DNA from: Hymenobacter latericoloratus
GTDB lineage: Bacteria; Bacteroidota; Bacteroidia; Cytophagales; Hymenobacteraceae
Length of the DNA stretch: 64,000 bases
Direction of reading: 5' to 3'
NCBI RefSeq assembly: GCF_014199535.1
Contig: NZ_JACHNV010000001.1
Location: 248,001-312,000 of the forward strand
In this document: positions 33,922 through 41,834 of the stretch, piece after piece
Position numbering within the stretch: the stretch's first letter is position 1
Layout: each line of letters opens with the position of its first letter
Notes under the pieces: generated by a model
What the model was told of the DNA's origin: nothing
The model's input: only the letters and a program-made list of their open reading frames with translations
Databases searched by the model: none
Program-made: the position numbers and the translations under genes

Positions 33922-34653
33922 ATGAATACTACGCTCAGGCTTTTGCCGAACAGGTACATTCGATTAGGCGGTATAGCCTACCTGATCATCATTATTGCCG
34001 GGGTGCTTGGGGAAACATTCGTGCGAGGCACATTGGTGGTGCCCGGTGATGCAGCCGCCACGGCCCAGCGCATCACCGAGTCGCCGCAGCTATGGCGGGC
34101 AGGCATTGGCGGCGACCTGCTGATGCACCTGCTGGATGTGCCGGTAATGTTCGTGCTGTATATCCTCCTGAAGCCGGTAAACCGTGGGGTAGCCTTAATG
34201 AGCCTGCTGTCAAACGTGGTGCAGACAGCCGTACTAGCCCTGAACAAGCTCAACTTGCTGCTGCCGCTGTTTCTGCTGAACAAAGCCGTTTACCTCAACG
34301 CTCTGGACTTAGCTGAGCGGCAAGCGCTGGCGTATGTATTCGTTCGGGCACACAATTACGGCTTCGGCATTGGGCTGCTGTTTTTTGGCGTTACCTGCCT
34401 GGGTTGGGGGTATCTGATTCGGCGCTCTGGCTACCTGCCCCGGGTGCTGGGTACGCTGATGCAGGTAGCGGGCCTTTGCTACCTCGTCAACAGCTTTGCC
34501 TTAATCATTGCCCCACCCGTAGCCGACTTGCTCACCCCGTTCATTCTGCTACCCCCGTTCGTCGCCGAAACCGCGCTGGCCGGCTGGCTTGTCGTGAAAG
34601 GCGCGACAGATCCAGCGCGGCAACCACACCGCCCGGAGCTGGCATCGGCTTAA
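33922..34653 (+). CDS. DUF4386 membrane protein
   Basis: 243 residues with six membrane segments. The opening RYIRLGGIAYLIIIIAGVLGETFVRGTLVVPGDAAATAQRI and middle FVLYILLKPVNRGVALMSLL fit DUF4386; LPRVLGTLMQVAGLCYLVNSF follows. Inner membrane, function unknown. A Met at 33820 is in frame, but the intervening sequence is AT-rich and regulatory in look (palindrome 33898-33911), so 33922 is chosen. It is convergent with the next gene across a bidirectional terminator. Confidence 0.82.
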   Translation: MNTTLRLLPNRYIRLGGIAYLIIIIAGVLGETFVRGTLVVPGDAAATAQRITESPQLWRAGIGGDLLMHLLDVPVMFVLYILLKPVNRGVALMSLLSNVVQTAVLALNKLNLLLPLFLLNKAVYLNALDLAERQALAYVFVRAHNYGFGIGLLFFGVTCLGWGYLIRRSGYLPRVLGTLMQVAGLCYLVNSFALIIAPPVADLLTPFILLPPFVAETALAGWLVVKGATDPARQPHRPELASA

Positions 34654-34732
34654 TCTCGCAGAGGCTGATCCGCTATAACTGAAGTGCAGCTAGGTGTTGC
34701 CAAACGCGCTGTAGCCAAGAGCCATATTCTAA

Positions 34733-34770
34733 ACAAAAAGGCCCGACAGGTTTCTGCCGGGCCTTTTTGT
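34733..34770. terminator. Bidirectional terminator
   Basis: 13-bp outer stem ACAAAAAGGCCCG / CGGGCCTTTTTGT plus 3 inner pairs, A/T tracts on both sides, between the DUF4386 gene and the convergent 34774 gene. Confidence 0.9.
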
Positions 34771-34773
34771 GAG

Positions 34774-35400
34774 CTAATAGATATCAGGTAAGGGCACCTT
34801 TGGATAGCGCAGAAAATAGAGTTGCAGTGGCGTGAGTTGGACAGTAAAGACAGGTGACTTTGCCACATGTTGCCCAATTCGGGCAACCAGCATGCATTCC
34901 ACTGGGATGGTGCCGGCGTAGAGGTTGTCTCCGTCCAGGTTGATAGCAAAAGAGGAGTTGGAAGCCAGCGTGTCCTGCCAGAAACCGTTGCCGCAGCTGA
35001 ATCCACTGGGGTAGGTAGGAAGCACCCACTGATTATCCAACCGGAGCACTACCTCAATACCGGGCACTGTTGCATCAGCGCGCTCAACTGGTACTGCCTG
35101 GGCCGTTGGGTTGAGTAAGTACACACGAATGTGCTGCTTACGACTGGGCTGGGTGCAGCAATCGGGAAGCATAACCAGCGCCAAGCTATCGGGTAACGGA
35201 CGTGGTGCGGCGGCCCGCAATTCAGCTGTGAGCGGAGCTTTGCCCTCAAACCATGCCCGAGAAGGCTGCAACCCAAAATAAGTATTCAGCCACCTGACTT
35301 CTCCTTTTTTTGGCCGTGACCCAGATAGCCCCTGACCGCACGAGGGTTTGCTAAGCGCAAGAGATAATGCTCCTGCTACCCAACAGCAGACTATACGCAT
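34774..35400 (-). CDS. Secreted protein of unknown function
   Basis: 208 residues; the N-terminus MRIVCCWVAGALSLALSKPSCGQG is a signal peptide, possibly a lipoprotein type (no clean lipobox). The mature part is beta-rich, with five Cys including CC in LPDCCTQPS and SCGNGFW. The middle reads RVYLLNPTAQAVPVERADATVPGIEVVLRLDNQW, resembling an Ig-like or carbohydrate-binding sandwich, but no family is assigned. GC is somewhat lower than its neighbours. Monocistronic. Confidence 0.6.
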   Translation of the reverse strand: MRIVCCWVAGALSLALSKPSCGQGLSGSRPKKGEVRWLNTYFGLQPSRAWFEGKAPLTAELRAAAPRPLPDSLALVMLPDCCTQPSRKQHIRVYLLNPTAQAVPVERADATVPGIEVVLRLDNQWVLPTYPSGFSCGNGFWQDTLASNSSFAINLDGDNLYAGTIPVECMLVARIGQHVAKSPVFTVQLTPLQLYFLRYPKVPLPDIY

Positions 35401-35425
35401 GATTAAATAGTCTAAGTGTTAACCT

Positions 35426-36265
35426 TTACGCTGCTACCTCGGCCTTTGACCCAGCCGAGGGGGTAGGGCGGGGAGCGGCATCAAACAGGAACTCGTTGAG
35501 GCGGGCGCGGAGGTCGGCGGGAGCCAGGTTCCGGAATACTTCTCCGCCGCGCACTAAGGAAATTTGGCTGGTTTCCTCGCTAACTACCAATACAATAGCG
35601 TCGGTAACTTCAGTGAGGCCGATGGCGGCCCGGTGGCGCAACCCCATGGAAGCCGGTACATCGGGGTTTTCGCTGACGGGCAGGATGCAGCGGGCGGCCT
35701 TAATGCGGCCGTTGCTGATGATAACCGCCCCATCGTGCAGGGGGCTGGTTTTGTTGAAGATGCTCATGAGCAGGCGCTTGCTCACGGTGGCGTCGATCAG
35801 GTCGCCGGAGTCGGCGAAGAACTTCAGGTCGGAGGCCATGCTGAAGGCAATGAGGGCCCCGGTCTGCTTACCAGCCAGACTTTTGGCCGCCTCAATAAAT
35901 GGCGTGACGTTCATGCGCTCCTGGGTCTGCTCGCGCCGCCACGGAAACACGCGCAGCCGGTTGCCAAAGGAGGTTGCCTTACCCACATTCAACAGAAACC
36001 GCCTGATTTCCTGCTGAAACAGAATAATGCCCGCCAGCACGCCCACGCTCATAAACTGCCCCAAAATACTGGTCAGCAGCTCCATGCCCAAAGCCTTCAC
36101 TACCAGATAAAACAGGTAGAGCGACATAAAGCCCAGGAACACCTTCAGGGCCACGCTACCCGTCAGCAGCTTGTAGAGTTGGTAAAACAAGGCCGTGACC
36201 AGTAGCACGTCCACGACGTCTATCCAGCCAATGCGCAGGAAGCCGATGGTGAAAGCGCCAATCAC
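35426..36265 (-). CDS. cdaA: Diadenylate cyclase CdaA
   Basis: 279 residues; three N-terminal membrane helices (about residues 1-75) and a DAC domain that makes cyclic di-AMP from two ATP. Catalytic motifs are intact: SPLHDGAVIISNGRI (DGA) and SMGLRHRAAIGLTE (RHR). It is the TIGR00159 type. Its ATG overlaps the stop of folP by four bases (36262-36265), so the two are coupled. No CdaR regulator or GlmM gene is adjacent, unlike in Firmicutes. Confidence 0.95.
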   Translation of the reverse strand: MIGAFTIGFLRIGWIDVVDVLLVTALFYQLYKLLTGSVALKVFLGFMSLYLFYLVVKALGMELLTSILGQFMSVGVLAGIILFQQEIRRFLLNVGKATSFGNRLRVFPWRREQTQERMNVTPFIEAAKSLAGKQTGALIAFSMASDLKFFADSGDLIDATVSKRLLMSIFNKTSPLHDGAVIISNGRIKAARCILPVSENPDVPASMGLRHRAAIGLTEVTDAIVLVVSEETSQISLVRGGEVFRNLAPADLRARLNEFLFDAAPRPTPSAGSKAEVAA

Positions 36266-37149
36266 GAAGCAGGGGGTAGGGAAAAGGTGTTCGAAACGAG
36301 TTGAATAGTCTGGACTGCTTCCGCCACATCATGTACGCGCAGCAGCCGGGCCCCGTTGAGCACAGCCAGGGTATTCACGGCAATGGTGCCGGTGAGGGCG
36401 GCATCGGGCGTCAGGCCCAGGGGCTTATACACTAGGCTTTTTCGCGAGAGGCCCGCCAGAATGGGCAGGCCCAGCACCTGCAGCTCCGGCAGCCGCCGCA
36501 GCAGCTCGTGGCTTTGGGCCGGCGTTTTGGCAAACCCGAAGCCGGGGTCCAGCACCACATCCACTACCCCGTGCTGGCGCAGCAAGGTCAGCTTATCGCG
36601 GAAGTAGCGCACCAGCTCCAGCACCATGTCGCCCTCGTAGTGGGTGTGCTGGGTCATGGTCTGGGGCGTGCCGCGCATGTGCATCAGGATGTAGGGCACC
36701 CCCAGGCGGCCGGCAGTGGGTAGCATTTCCTCATCCAGAGTGCCCCCGCTGATGTCGTTGAGAATGTCGGCGCCGGCGGCTACGGCCTCAGCAGCTACGT
36801 CGGCCCGGAAGGTGTCCACGGAGAGAAAGGCTTCCGGAAACTCCCGGCGCACGGCTTCTAGGGCGGGCAGCAGGCGACGCTTTTCCTCGTCTATAGAAAT
36901 ATGCTCGGCACCGGGGCGGGAAGAGTAGCCGCCCAAATCCAGCACGGCGGCCCCGGCCTGCAGCATCTGCCCGGCCCGGCGCAGTAGCTCGTCCTCGCTA
37001 CCCATGCGGTTGCCCGCAAAAAACGAATCAGGCGTTAGGTTCAGGATGCCCATCACCTGGGGCTGGCGCAAATCCAGCACCCGCCCACCGGGGCAGCGCA
37101 GGGTTAGCCTCGGGGAAAAGCACGTATCTTGCGGGGCCTGGAGAAGCAT
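36262..37149 (-). CDS. folP: Dihydropteroate synthase
   Basis: 295 residues; condenses p-aminobenzoate with dihydropterin pyrophosphate in folate synthesis. Motifs: VMGILNLTPDSFFAGN (pterin site loop 1), LDLGGYSSRPGAEHISIDEE (loop 2, D-x-G-x-x-S-x-R-P), ILNDISGG, YILMHMRGTPQTM, VVLDPGFGFAKTPAQSHELL and LAGLSRKSLVYKPLG. It is the first gene of a folP-cdaA operon (4-base overlap) and is divergent from the DUF1599 gene. Confidence 0.97.
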   Translation of the reverse strand: MLLQAPQDTCFSPRLTLRCPGGRVLDLRQPQVMGILNLTPDSFFAGNRMGSEDELLRRAGQMLQAGAAVLDLGGYSSRPGAEHISIDEEKRRLLPALEAVRREFPEAFLSVDTFRADVAAEAVAAGADILNDISGGTLDEEMLPTAGRLGVPYILMHMRGTPQTMTQHTHYEGDMVLELVRYFRDKLTLLRQHGVVDVVLDPGFGFAKTPAQSHELLRRLPELQVLGLPILAGLSRKSLVYKPLGLTPDAALTGTIAVNTLAVLNGARLLRVHDVAEAVQTIQLVSNTFSLPPAS

Positions 37150-37265
37150 GGTGGGAGCGGAAAGAGGGCGTCATGCTGACGGTAGTATCTGCGCGGCCGA
37201 GGCATTGCGCGGGCTGCCGGGGCAAGGCGCCGAACACCTTCCCGCGAGCGGCTTTCTCTGTCAGC

Positions 37266-37868
37266 ATGACAATGGGCGGATTGCAACAAAATAGGCTGAA
37301 AAACTTGGAGAATCAAACCCAGCACGAATACGACCGGGTCATTGCGCGGTGCCGCCAGCTGTTTCTGGCTAAAACTCACGACTATGGCACGGCCTGGCGC
37401 ATTCTGCGCCTACCCTCCGTTACCGACCAAATCTATATTAAGGCTCAGCGCATTCGCAGCATTCAGGAGAAAGGCACGCAGCTGGTGGCCGATGGGGTAG
37501 AAGAGGAGTTCGTGGCCATCATCAACTACTGCATCATTGCCCTAATGCAACTCGGGCTGCCCGCCGAGGCTCCGCTGGAACTGGAGCCCACCGCTGTGGC
37601 CTTGGCCTACGACGAGCAGGTAGCAGAAAACCGCCGCTTGCTCTTCGCCAAAAACCACGACTACGGCGAAGCTTGGCGGCAGATGCGCATTGAAAGCATC
37701 ACCGATATTATTCTGATGAAGCTGCACCGCACCAAGCAGATTGAGGACCTGGGCGGCCTGACGCGCGTGTCGGAAGGGGTAGAAGCCAACTACCGCGACA
37801 TGCTGAACTACGCCGTGTTTGTGCTGATTAAGATGGGGTTCGAAGAGAGTAACGGAGCAAGTGAGTAG
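37266..37868 (+). CDS. DUF1599 family protein (two tandem copies)
   Basis: About 200 residues. The domain occurs twice: FLAKTHDYGTAWRILRLPSVTDQIYIKAQRIRSIQEKG and LFAKNHDYGEAWRQMRIESITDIILMKLHRTKQIEDLGG, each ending in a helix of the I-I-N-Y-C-I-I-A-L type. It resembles nucleotide-pyrophosphatase-like helical folds; function unknown. Starts at 37266 and 37272 are both possible. The last residues (SNGASE) are encoded by the left arm of an inverted repeat (37844-37876), so the C-terminus looks altered by repeat sequence. Confidence 0.85.
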   Translation: MTMGGLQQNRLKNLENQTQHEYDRVIARCRQLFLAKTHDYGTAWRILRLPSVTDQIYIKAQRIRSIQEKGTQLVADGVEEEFVAIINYCIIALMQLGLPAEAPLELEPTAVALAYDEQVAENRRLLFAKNHDYGEAWRQMRIESITDIILMKLHRTKQIEDLGGLTRVSEGVEANYRDMLNYAVFVLIKMGFEESNGASE

Positions 37869-37997
37869 CTGAGTAATTGGTTGACGAACCTACATTTGCG
37901 TATCAGCCTCAGCCGCTTGTGGCTAAACCTTGCTTGCAAGGCAACTGCATGAGCGGTAGTGCGGTTACTCAGCTACTCACTTACTCAGTTACTCTCT
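37844..37997. repeat. Inverted repeat between the DUF1599 and DoxX genes
   Basis: 33-bp arms 37844-37876 and 37965-37997, identical at 31 of 33 positions (core AAGTGAGTAGCTGAGTAA). The left arm covers the last seven codons and stop of DUF1599; the right arm ends seven bases before the DoxX ATG. Confidence 0.85.
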
Positions 37998-38004
37998 GGA
38001 GTTC

Positions 38005-39111
38005 ATGAAACAACTTACCCGTATTTGCTGGCTGCTGCTGGGCGTCGTGTTTATCTTCTCGGGGCTGGTCAAGCTGAACGACCCCGTGGGCACGGCCCTG
38101 AAGCTGGAAGAATATTTTGAGGTTTTCTCGAAGGATTTCGGCTCTTTCTTTGAAGCCTTTATCCCGTATTCCCGCACCCTAAGCATCTTTTTGAGCTCTC
38201 TGGAAGTAGTGCTGGGGGTAGCCGTGCTGCTACGCTGGATGCTGCGCCAAACCCTGTGGGTGCTGCTGGCCCTGCTGGTGTTCTTCGGGTTCCTGACTTT
38301 CTACTCGGCGGCCTTCAATAAGGTAACTGACTGCGGCTGCTTCGGCGACTTTATCAAGCTTACGCCCTGGACCTCTTTCTTTAAGGACTTGTTCCTGCTG
38401 GTGCTCTGGGCCGTGGTGTTCTTCAACCAGCGCTACCTGCGCCGGGTGTTTGCCAAAGGCACGCTGGGCGTGATGTACATTACGCTGGCTTCGGCCGTGG
38501 CCATTGGCATTGGCGTGCGCGCTTTGGGGCACTTGCCTTACTTCGACTTCCTACCCTACAAGGAGGGCAACGACATTGCCAAGCTGATGAAGCCCCAGGA
38601 GCAGGCTAAGTACCAGTACGTGATGGAGCGCAACGGCGAAACCAAGACCTTCACGGAGTACCCCACCGACTCGACCTGGAAATACAAGAGCATGGAGGTG
38701 CTGAACCCCCTGACTTCCAAGCCTGTCATTACGGACTTCTCCATTTTCGATGCGGAAGGCAAGGACCACACCCAGGAGGTGCTGACGGGCAACAAGCTGC
38801 TGCTGATTGTACAGGATGTTGCCTCCGCCGACCGGGACCGGTTCAAGGACATCACGCAGCTGATGGAAGACGCGGCTAAGTCGCGCAAACAGATCCGGCC
38901 GCTCATCATCACCAGCAGCAGCCCCCAGGATTTCGACGCTTTCCGCCACGATGTAAACCTGCCCGGCACCTACTACTTTGCCGATGCTACCGTGCTGAAG
39001 TCGATGATTCGCTCGAACCCCGGCTTTATTGTGCTGCAGAACGGGGTAGTAAAAGGCAAATTCCACTACCACGACATCCCCGACGCCAGCAAGCTCGAAA
39101 CGCTGCTGTAA
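38005..39111 (+). CDS. DoxX-like membrane protein, BT_3928 family
   Basis: 368 residues. The N-terminal half has four or more membrane helices with GVVFIFSGLVKLNDPVGTALKLEEYFEVF (DoxX/MauE-like) and a reactive-looking NKVTDCGCFGDFIKL (CGC). The C-terminal half is a thioredoxin-like domain without CxxC (LLLIVQDVASADRDRF ... RPLIITSSSPQDFDAF ... NPGFIVLQNGVVKGKFHYHD). This fusion is the BT_3928 family, found beside DUF1599 in many Bacteroidota. A redox role is inferred. The usual neighbour tpiA is not present; an ABC permease follows. Confidence 0.9.
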   Translation: MKQLTRICWLLLGVVFIFSGLVKLNDPVGTALKLEEYFEVFSKDFGSFFEAFIPYSRTLSIFLSSLEVVLGVAVLLRWMLRQTLWVLLALLVFFGFLTFYSAAFNKVTDCGCFGDFIKLTPWTSFFKDLFLLVLWAVVFFNQRYLRRVFAKGTLGVMYITLASAVAIGIGVRALGHLPYFDFLPYKEGNDIAKLMKPQEQAKYQYVMERNGETKTFTEYPTDSTWKYKSMEVLNPLTSKPVITDFSIFDAEGKDHTQEVLTGNKLLLIVQDVASADRDRFKDITQLMEDAAKSRKQIRPLIITSSSPQDFDAFRHDVNLPGTYYFADATVLKSMIRSNPGFIVLQNGVVKGKFHYHDIPDASKLETLL

Positions 39112-39113
39112 AT

Positions 39114-39192
39114 CAGTTGCCGGTTGCCAGTTGTCAGTTTTCAGGAATTTCCTGTTAATAACTGACAACCGGCAACCGGCAACTGGCAACTG
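39114..39192. repeat. Palindromic repeat between the DoxX and ABC permease genes
   Basis: Arms 39114-39139 and 39160-39192, built from CAGTTGCCGGTTGCCAGTT-like words in opposite orientation, with a small central hairpin (CAGGAA / TTCCTG). It starts two bases after the DoxX stop and ends six bases before the permease ATG, so it fills the whole gap. Confidence 0.8.
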
Positions 39193-39198
39193 AACAAG

Positions 39199-40257
39199 AT
39201 GCTAGGTTTTATTCTGAGCCGTTTGTGGCAGGGTGTGCTGGTGCTGGTGGGGGTAGCCCTCACGGTGTTCTTCCTGTTTCAGGTGCTGCCCGGCGACCCG
39301 GTGGCCCTGCTAGCCGGCCAACGCTCCGACGCCGCCACCCGCGCCGCCATTGCCGCCGACCTGGGCCTCGACCAGCCCCTGCCAGGCCAGCTGCTGGGCT
39401 ACCTCAACGATGTGTCGCCGGTGGGCGTGCACCCGCGCGACTCCGCGGGGGTAGCGAAGTACGGCGGGGTGCAGGTCCTACCCCTCGGCGCGGAGCAAGG
39501 CCTGGTGCTGAAAACGCCTTACCTGCGCCGCTCCTTCCAGAGCAACAAAGAAGTGCTCAGCATCCTGCTCGACCACTTTACGGGCACGCTGTGGCTGGCC
39601 CTGGCTGCTATGCTGCTGGCGGCAGTGTTCGGCATTGGGCTGGGGGTAGTGGCCGCCCTCAAGCCCCACTCCTGGCTTGACCGGGCATTGGTATCTACTT
39701 CGGTACTAGGTATTTCGGTGCCTTCCTTCGTGGCCGCCATTCTGATTGCCATGACCTTCGGGTTTTACTGGAGCTCCTGGACGGGCCTCAACCTGACCGG
39801 GCAGCTTTATGAAACCGACCCTTTCTCGGGTCGGCACCTGGTGCTAAAGAACCTGCTGCTGCCAGCCTTTGCCCTGGGTATCCGGCCGTTGGCGGTTATT
39901 GTGCAGCTGACCCGCTCCTCCATGCTCGAGGTCATGAGCCAGGACTATATCCGCACGGCCCGCGCCAAGGGGCTTTCCGGCTACCGCACGGTGGTAGGGC
40001 ACGCCCTCAAAAATGCGCTGAACCCGGTTATTACGGCCGTGTCGGGCTGGCTGGCCTCCCTGATGGCCGGGGCGTTTTTCATCGAGTACATTTTCAACTG
40101 GAAGGGCCTGGGCACCGTCACGCTGCGGGCCGTTGAAAACCTCGACTTTCCGGTGGTTATGGGTGCTACCATCTTTATAGCCGCCCTGTTCGTGCTCGTG
40201 AATATTGTGGTGGATGTGCTTTATGCCGTGTTGGATCCACGCGTGAAGCTGGGGTAG
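39199..40257 (+). CDS. DppB/OppB-type ABC transporter permease
   Basis: 352 residues with six membrane helices; one of the two inner-membrane subunits of a peptide/nickel-type importer. The N-terminus FFLFQVLPGDPVALLAGQ and the EAA loop QDYIRTARAKGLSGYRTVVGHALKNALNP are classic, with GAFFIEYIFNWKGLGTVTLRAVENLDFPVVMG near the end. A large periplasmic insert (residues about 60-115) precedes helix 2. No partner permease, ATPase or binding protein is in the window, so other subunits are encoded elsewhere. Confidence 0.92.
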   Translation: MLGFILSRLWQGVLVLVGVALTVFFLFQVLPGDPVALLAGQRSDAATRAAIAADLGLDQPLPGQLLGYLNDVSPVGVHPRDSAGVAKYGGVQVLPLGAEQGLVLKTPYLRRSFQSNKEVLSILLDHFTGTLWLALAAMLLAAVFGIGLGVVAALKPHSWLDRALVSTSVLGISVPSFVAAILIAMTFGFYWSSWTGLNLTGQLYETDPFSGRHLVLKNLLLPAFALGIRPLAVIVQLTRSSMLEVMSQDYIRTARAKGLSGYRTVVGHALKNALNPVITAVSGWLASLMAGAFFIEYIFNWKGLGTVTLRAVENLDFPVVMGATIFIAALFVLVNIVVDVLYAVLDPRVKLG

Positions 40258-40310
40258 CGAAGGGCCGCGGCCTGCTGCTCTTGCTCATGTGGTACTACCG
40301 CAACATGTTG

Positions 40311-40318
40311 CACCTTTG
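40311..40318 (+). promoter_or_regulatory. Probable aroK -7 element
   Basis: CACCTTTG, one base off TAnnTTTG, 37 bases upstream of the preferred aroK start. Confidence 0.4.
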
Positions 40319-40355
40319 CCCCGGTGGCATCCACAACATGCCTCTAACTACTCGT

Positions 40356-40877
40356 ATGCGTCTTTACCTCATCGGCATGCCAGGAGCGGGCAAAACTACC
40401 CTGGGCCGGGGGCTGGCTACGGCCTATCAGCTGCCCTTCCTGGACCTGGACGAAGAAATTGTGCGCCGGGAGCAGCGGAGCGTATCCGAGATATTCGCCC
40501 AGGACGGCGAGGAGTACTTCCGGCAGCGGGAGGCCGATGTGCTGCGCGAGGTAGTAGCCGCCTACCCCTCGCTGGTGCTGGCCACTGGGGGCGGTACGCC
40601 CTGCTTTCACCACAACCTGGAGGTGCTGCTCGAAACCGGCCTGACCCTGTACCTGGCCGTGCCCGTGCCGGAGCTGGTGCGGCGCCTGCAGGCCGTAGCG
40701 GCGTCTCGGCCCCTACTGGCGGCTCATCAGAGTGCCCATGCCCTCGAAACTCGCCTGCGCGAAACCTTAGCCGCCCGTCAGCGGTTTTACGAGCGCGCGC
40801 CGCTGTGCTGCACGGCCCCTACCTGTTCCCTGGAAACCGTGCAGCAGCTGATAGCCCGCTACAACGCGCTGGCGTAA
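40356..40877 (+). CDS. aroK: Shikimate kinase
   Basis: 173 residues; phosphorylates shikimate on O3 with ATP in chorismate synthesis. P-loop LIGMPGAGKTTLGRGLA, shikimate-binding FLDLDEEIVRREQRSVSEIFAQDGEEYFRQRE (DxD, and FR with Arg), VLATGGGTPCFHHN (GGG) and the lid/adenine region near RPLLAAH. An ATG at 40338 is also in frame; 40356 (MRLYLIGMPGAGK) gives the typical short N-terminus. Cytosolic. Confidence 0.93.
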   Translation: MRLYLIGMPGAGKTTLGRGLATAYQLPFLDLDEEIVRREQRSVSEIFAQDGEEYFRQREADVLREVVAAYPSLVLATGGGTPCFHHNLEVLLETGLTLYLAVPVPELVRRLQAVAASRPLLAAHQSAHALETRLRETLAARQRFYERAPLCCTAPTCSLETVQQLIARYNALA

Positions 40878-40913
40878 GCGCCGACGCTGGTCCGGCATTT
40901 GCGCTGGCATGCG

Positions 40914-40921
40914 TATTTTTG
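40914..40921 (+). promoter_or_regulatory. -7 element for the fatty acid hydroxylase gene
   Basis: TATTTTTG, matching TAnnTTTG, 24 bases before the ATG and just after the aroK stop. Confidence 0.5.
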
Positions 40922-40945
40922 CGTCTTCATCATTCCTGTATTGGC

Positions 40946-41620
40946 ATGAATACTACCTCCGAACCTCTGGAAACCGACGTTAAGGTAACGGCGGTCAAAA
41001 CGCCCGATGCCATCAAGCCCAAGCACAAGGGCTCGGCCCGTTTGTTTGAAAATCCGGTGCTGGAGCGCCTCACGCATACGCACATTGCGGCGCCGCTTTC
41101 CATTTTCTTTGCCGTAGCCGGTGTTAGTCTCTACTATGGGCTGAGCCGGGGTCTGCTGACGGGACTTTCCGCGTTTGGCTTGTTTCTGGCCGGGTGGCTG
41201 CTCTTTACCCTGGCCGAGTACCTGATGCACCGCTTCGTGTATCACATGAACACTGATACGCCCCGGAAGGCCAAGTTTCAGTACACCATGCACGGGGTGC
41301 ACCACGAGTTTCCGAAGGACGAAACCCGCCTGGCCATGCCCCCCATTCTGACGGTGTTTGTCACGTCGCTGCTGTTTTTCATCTTCCGCTTCACCTTCGG
41401 TAACGCGGGCTTCGGCATTCTGGCCGGCTTTGTGTTTGGGTATGCGCTGTATTTGTTTGTGCATTACGCCATTCACGTATATGCTCCCCCGAAGAACTTC
41501 CTGAAGTTCTGGTGGCACCACCATGCCCAGCATCATTACCGCCAGGATGAAATTGCGTTTGGGGTAAGTACCACCATCTGGGACCACATCATTGGTACTA
41601 TGCCGGAGAAAAAACGGTAA
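40946..41620 (+). CDS. Fatty acid hydroxylase / sterol desaturase family membrane protein
   Basis: 224 residues; di-iron membrane oxygenase. Four helices and the His clusters of the family: YLMHRFVYH, MHGVHHEFPKDE, VHYAIH and WWHHHAQHHYRQD. The pattern and length match bacterial FA2H-like hydroxylases, which 2-hydroxylate the fatty acid of sphingolipids or ceramides, lipids known from Bacteroidota; the exact substrate is inferred. The same frame is open further upstream, but only as a shadow of aroK, and a TAnnTTTG box supports the start at 40946. Confidence 0.88.
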   Translation: MNTTSEPLETDVKVTAVKTPDAIKPKHKGSARLFENPVLERLTHTHIAAPLSIFFAVAGVSLYYGLSRGLLTGLSAFGLFLAGWLLFTLAEYLMHRFVYHMNTDTPRKAKFQYTMHGVHHEFPKDETRLAMPPILTVFVTSLLFFIFRFTFGNAGFGILAGFVFGYALYLFVHYAIHVYAPPKNFLKFWWHHHAQHHYRQDEIAFGVSTTIWDHIIGTMPEKKR

Positions 41621-41653
41621 TGCTTTTCTAAAAAAGCAAACATTACATTTGAT

Positions 41654-41695
41654 AAACACAAAAGACCGGTATATTTATGCCGGTCTTTTGTGTTT
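41654..41695 (+). terminator. Intrinsic terminator of the hydroxylase gene
   Basis: 16-bp stem AAACACAAAAGACCGG with its complement, loop TATATTTATG, T-rich 3' arm, 34 bases past the stop. Confidence 0.9.
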
Positions 41696-41834
41696 ATTCT
41701 AGATGTTATGTATTTCCTCCTGTATTGTACTAGTGCGCGTGAGAAGGAAGCAAGTGGGGCCGGACTATACCTGTATATGCCCGTTATGAGTGCCTTTTGC
41801 TTGCCCATACCTGCCTTCCTCATACGCTCACCTT

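Noticed and set aside
40289..40945. N-terminal 219-codon extension of the fatty acid hydroxylase frame
   Set aside because: It overlaps aroK in another frame, has no protein-like pattern, and a promoter box plus good start occur at 40914-40946.
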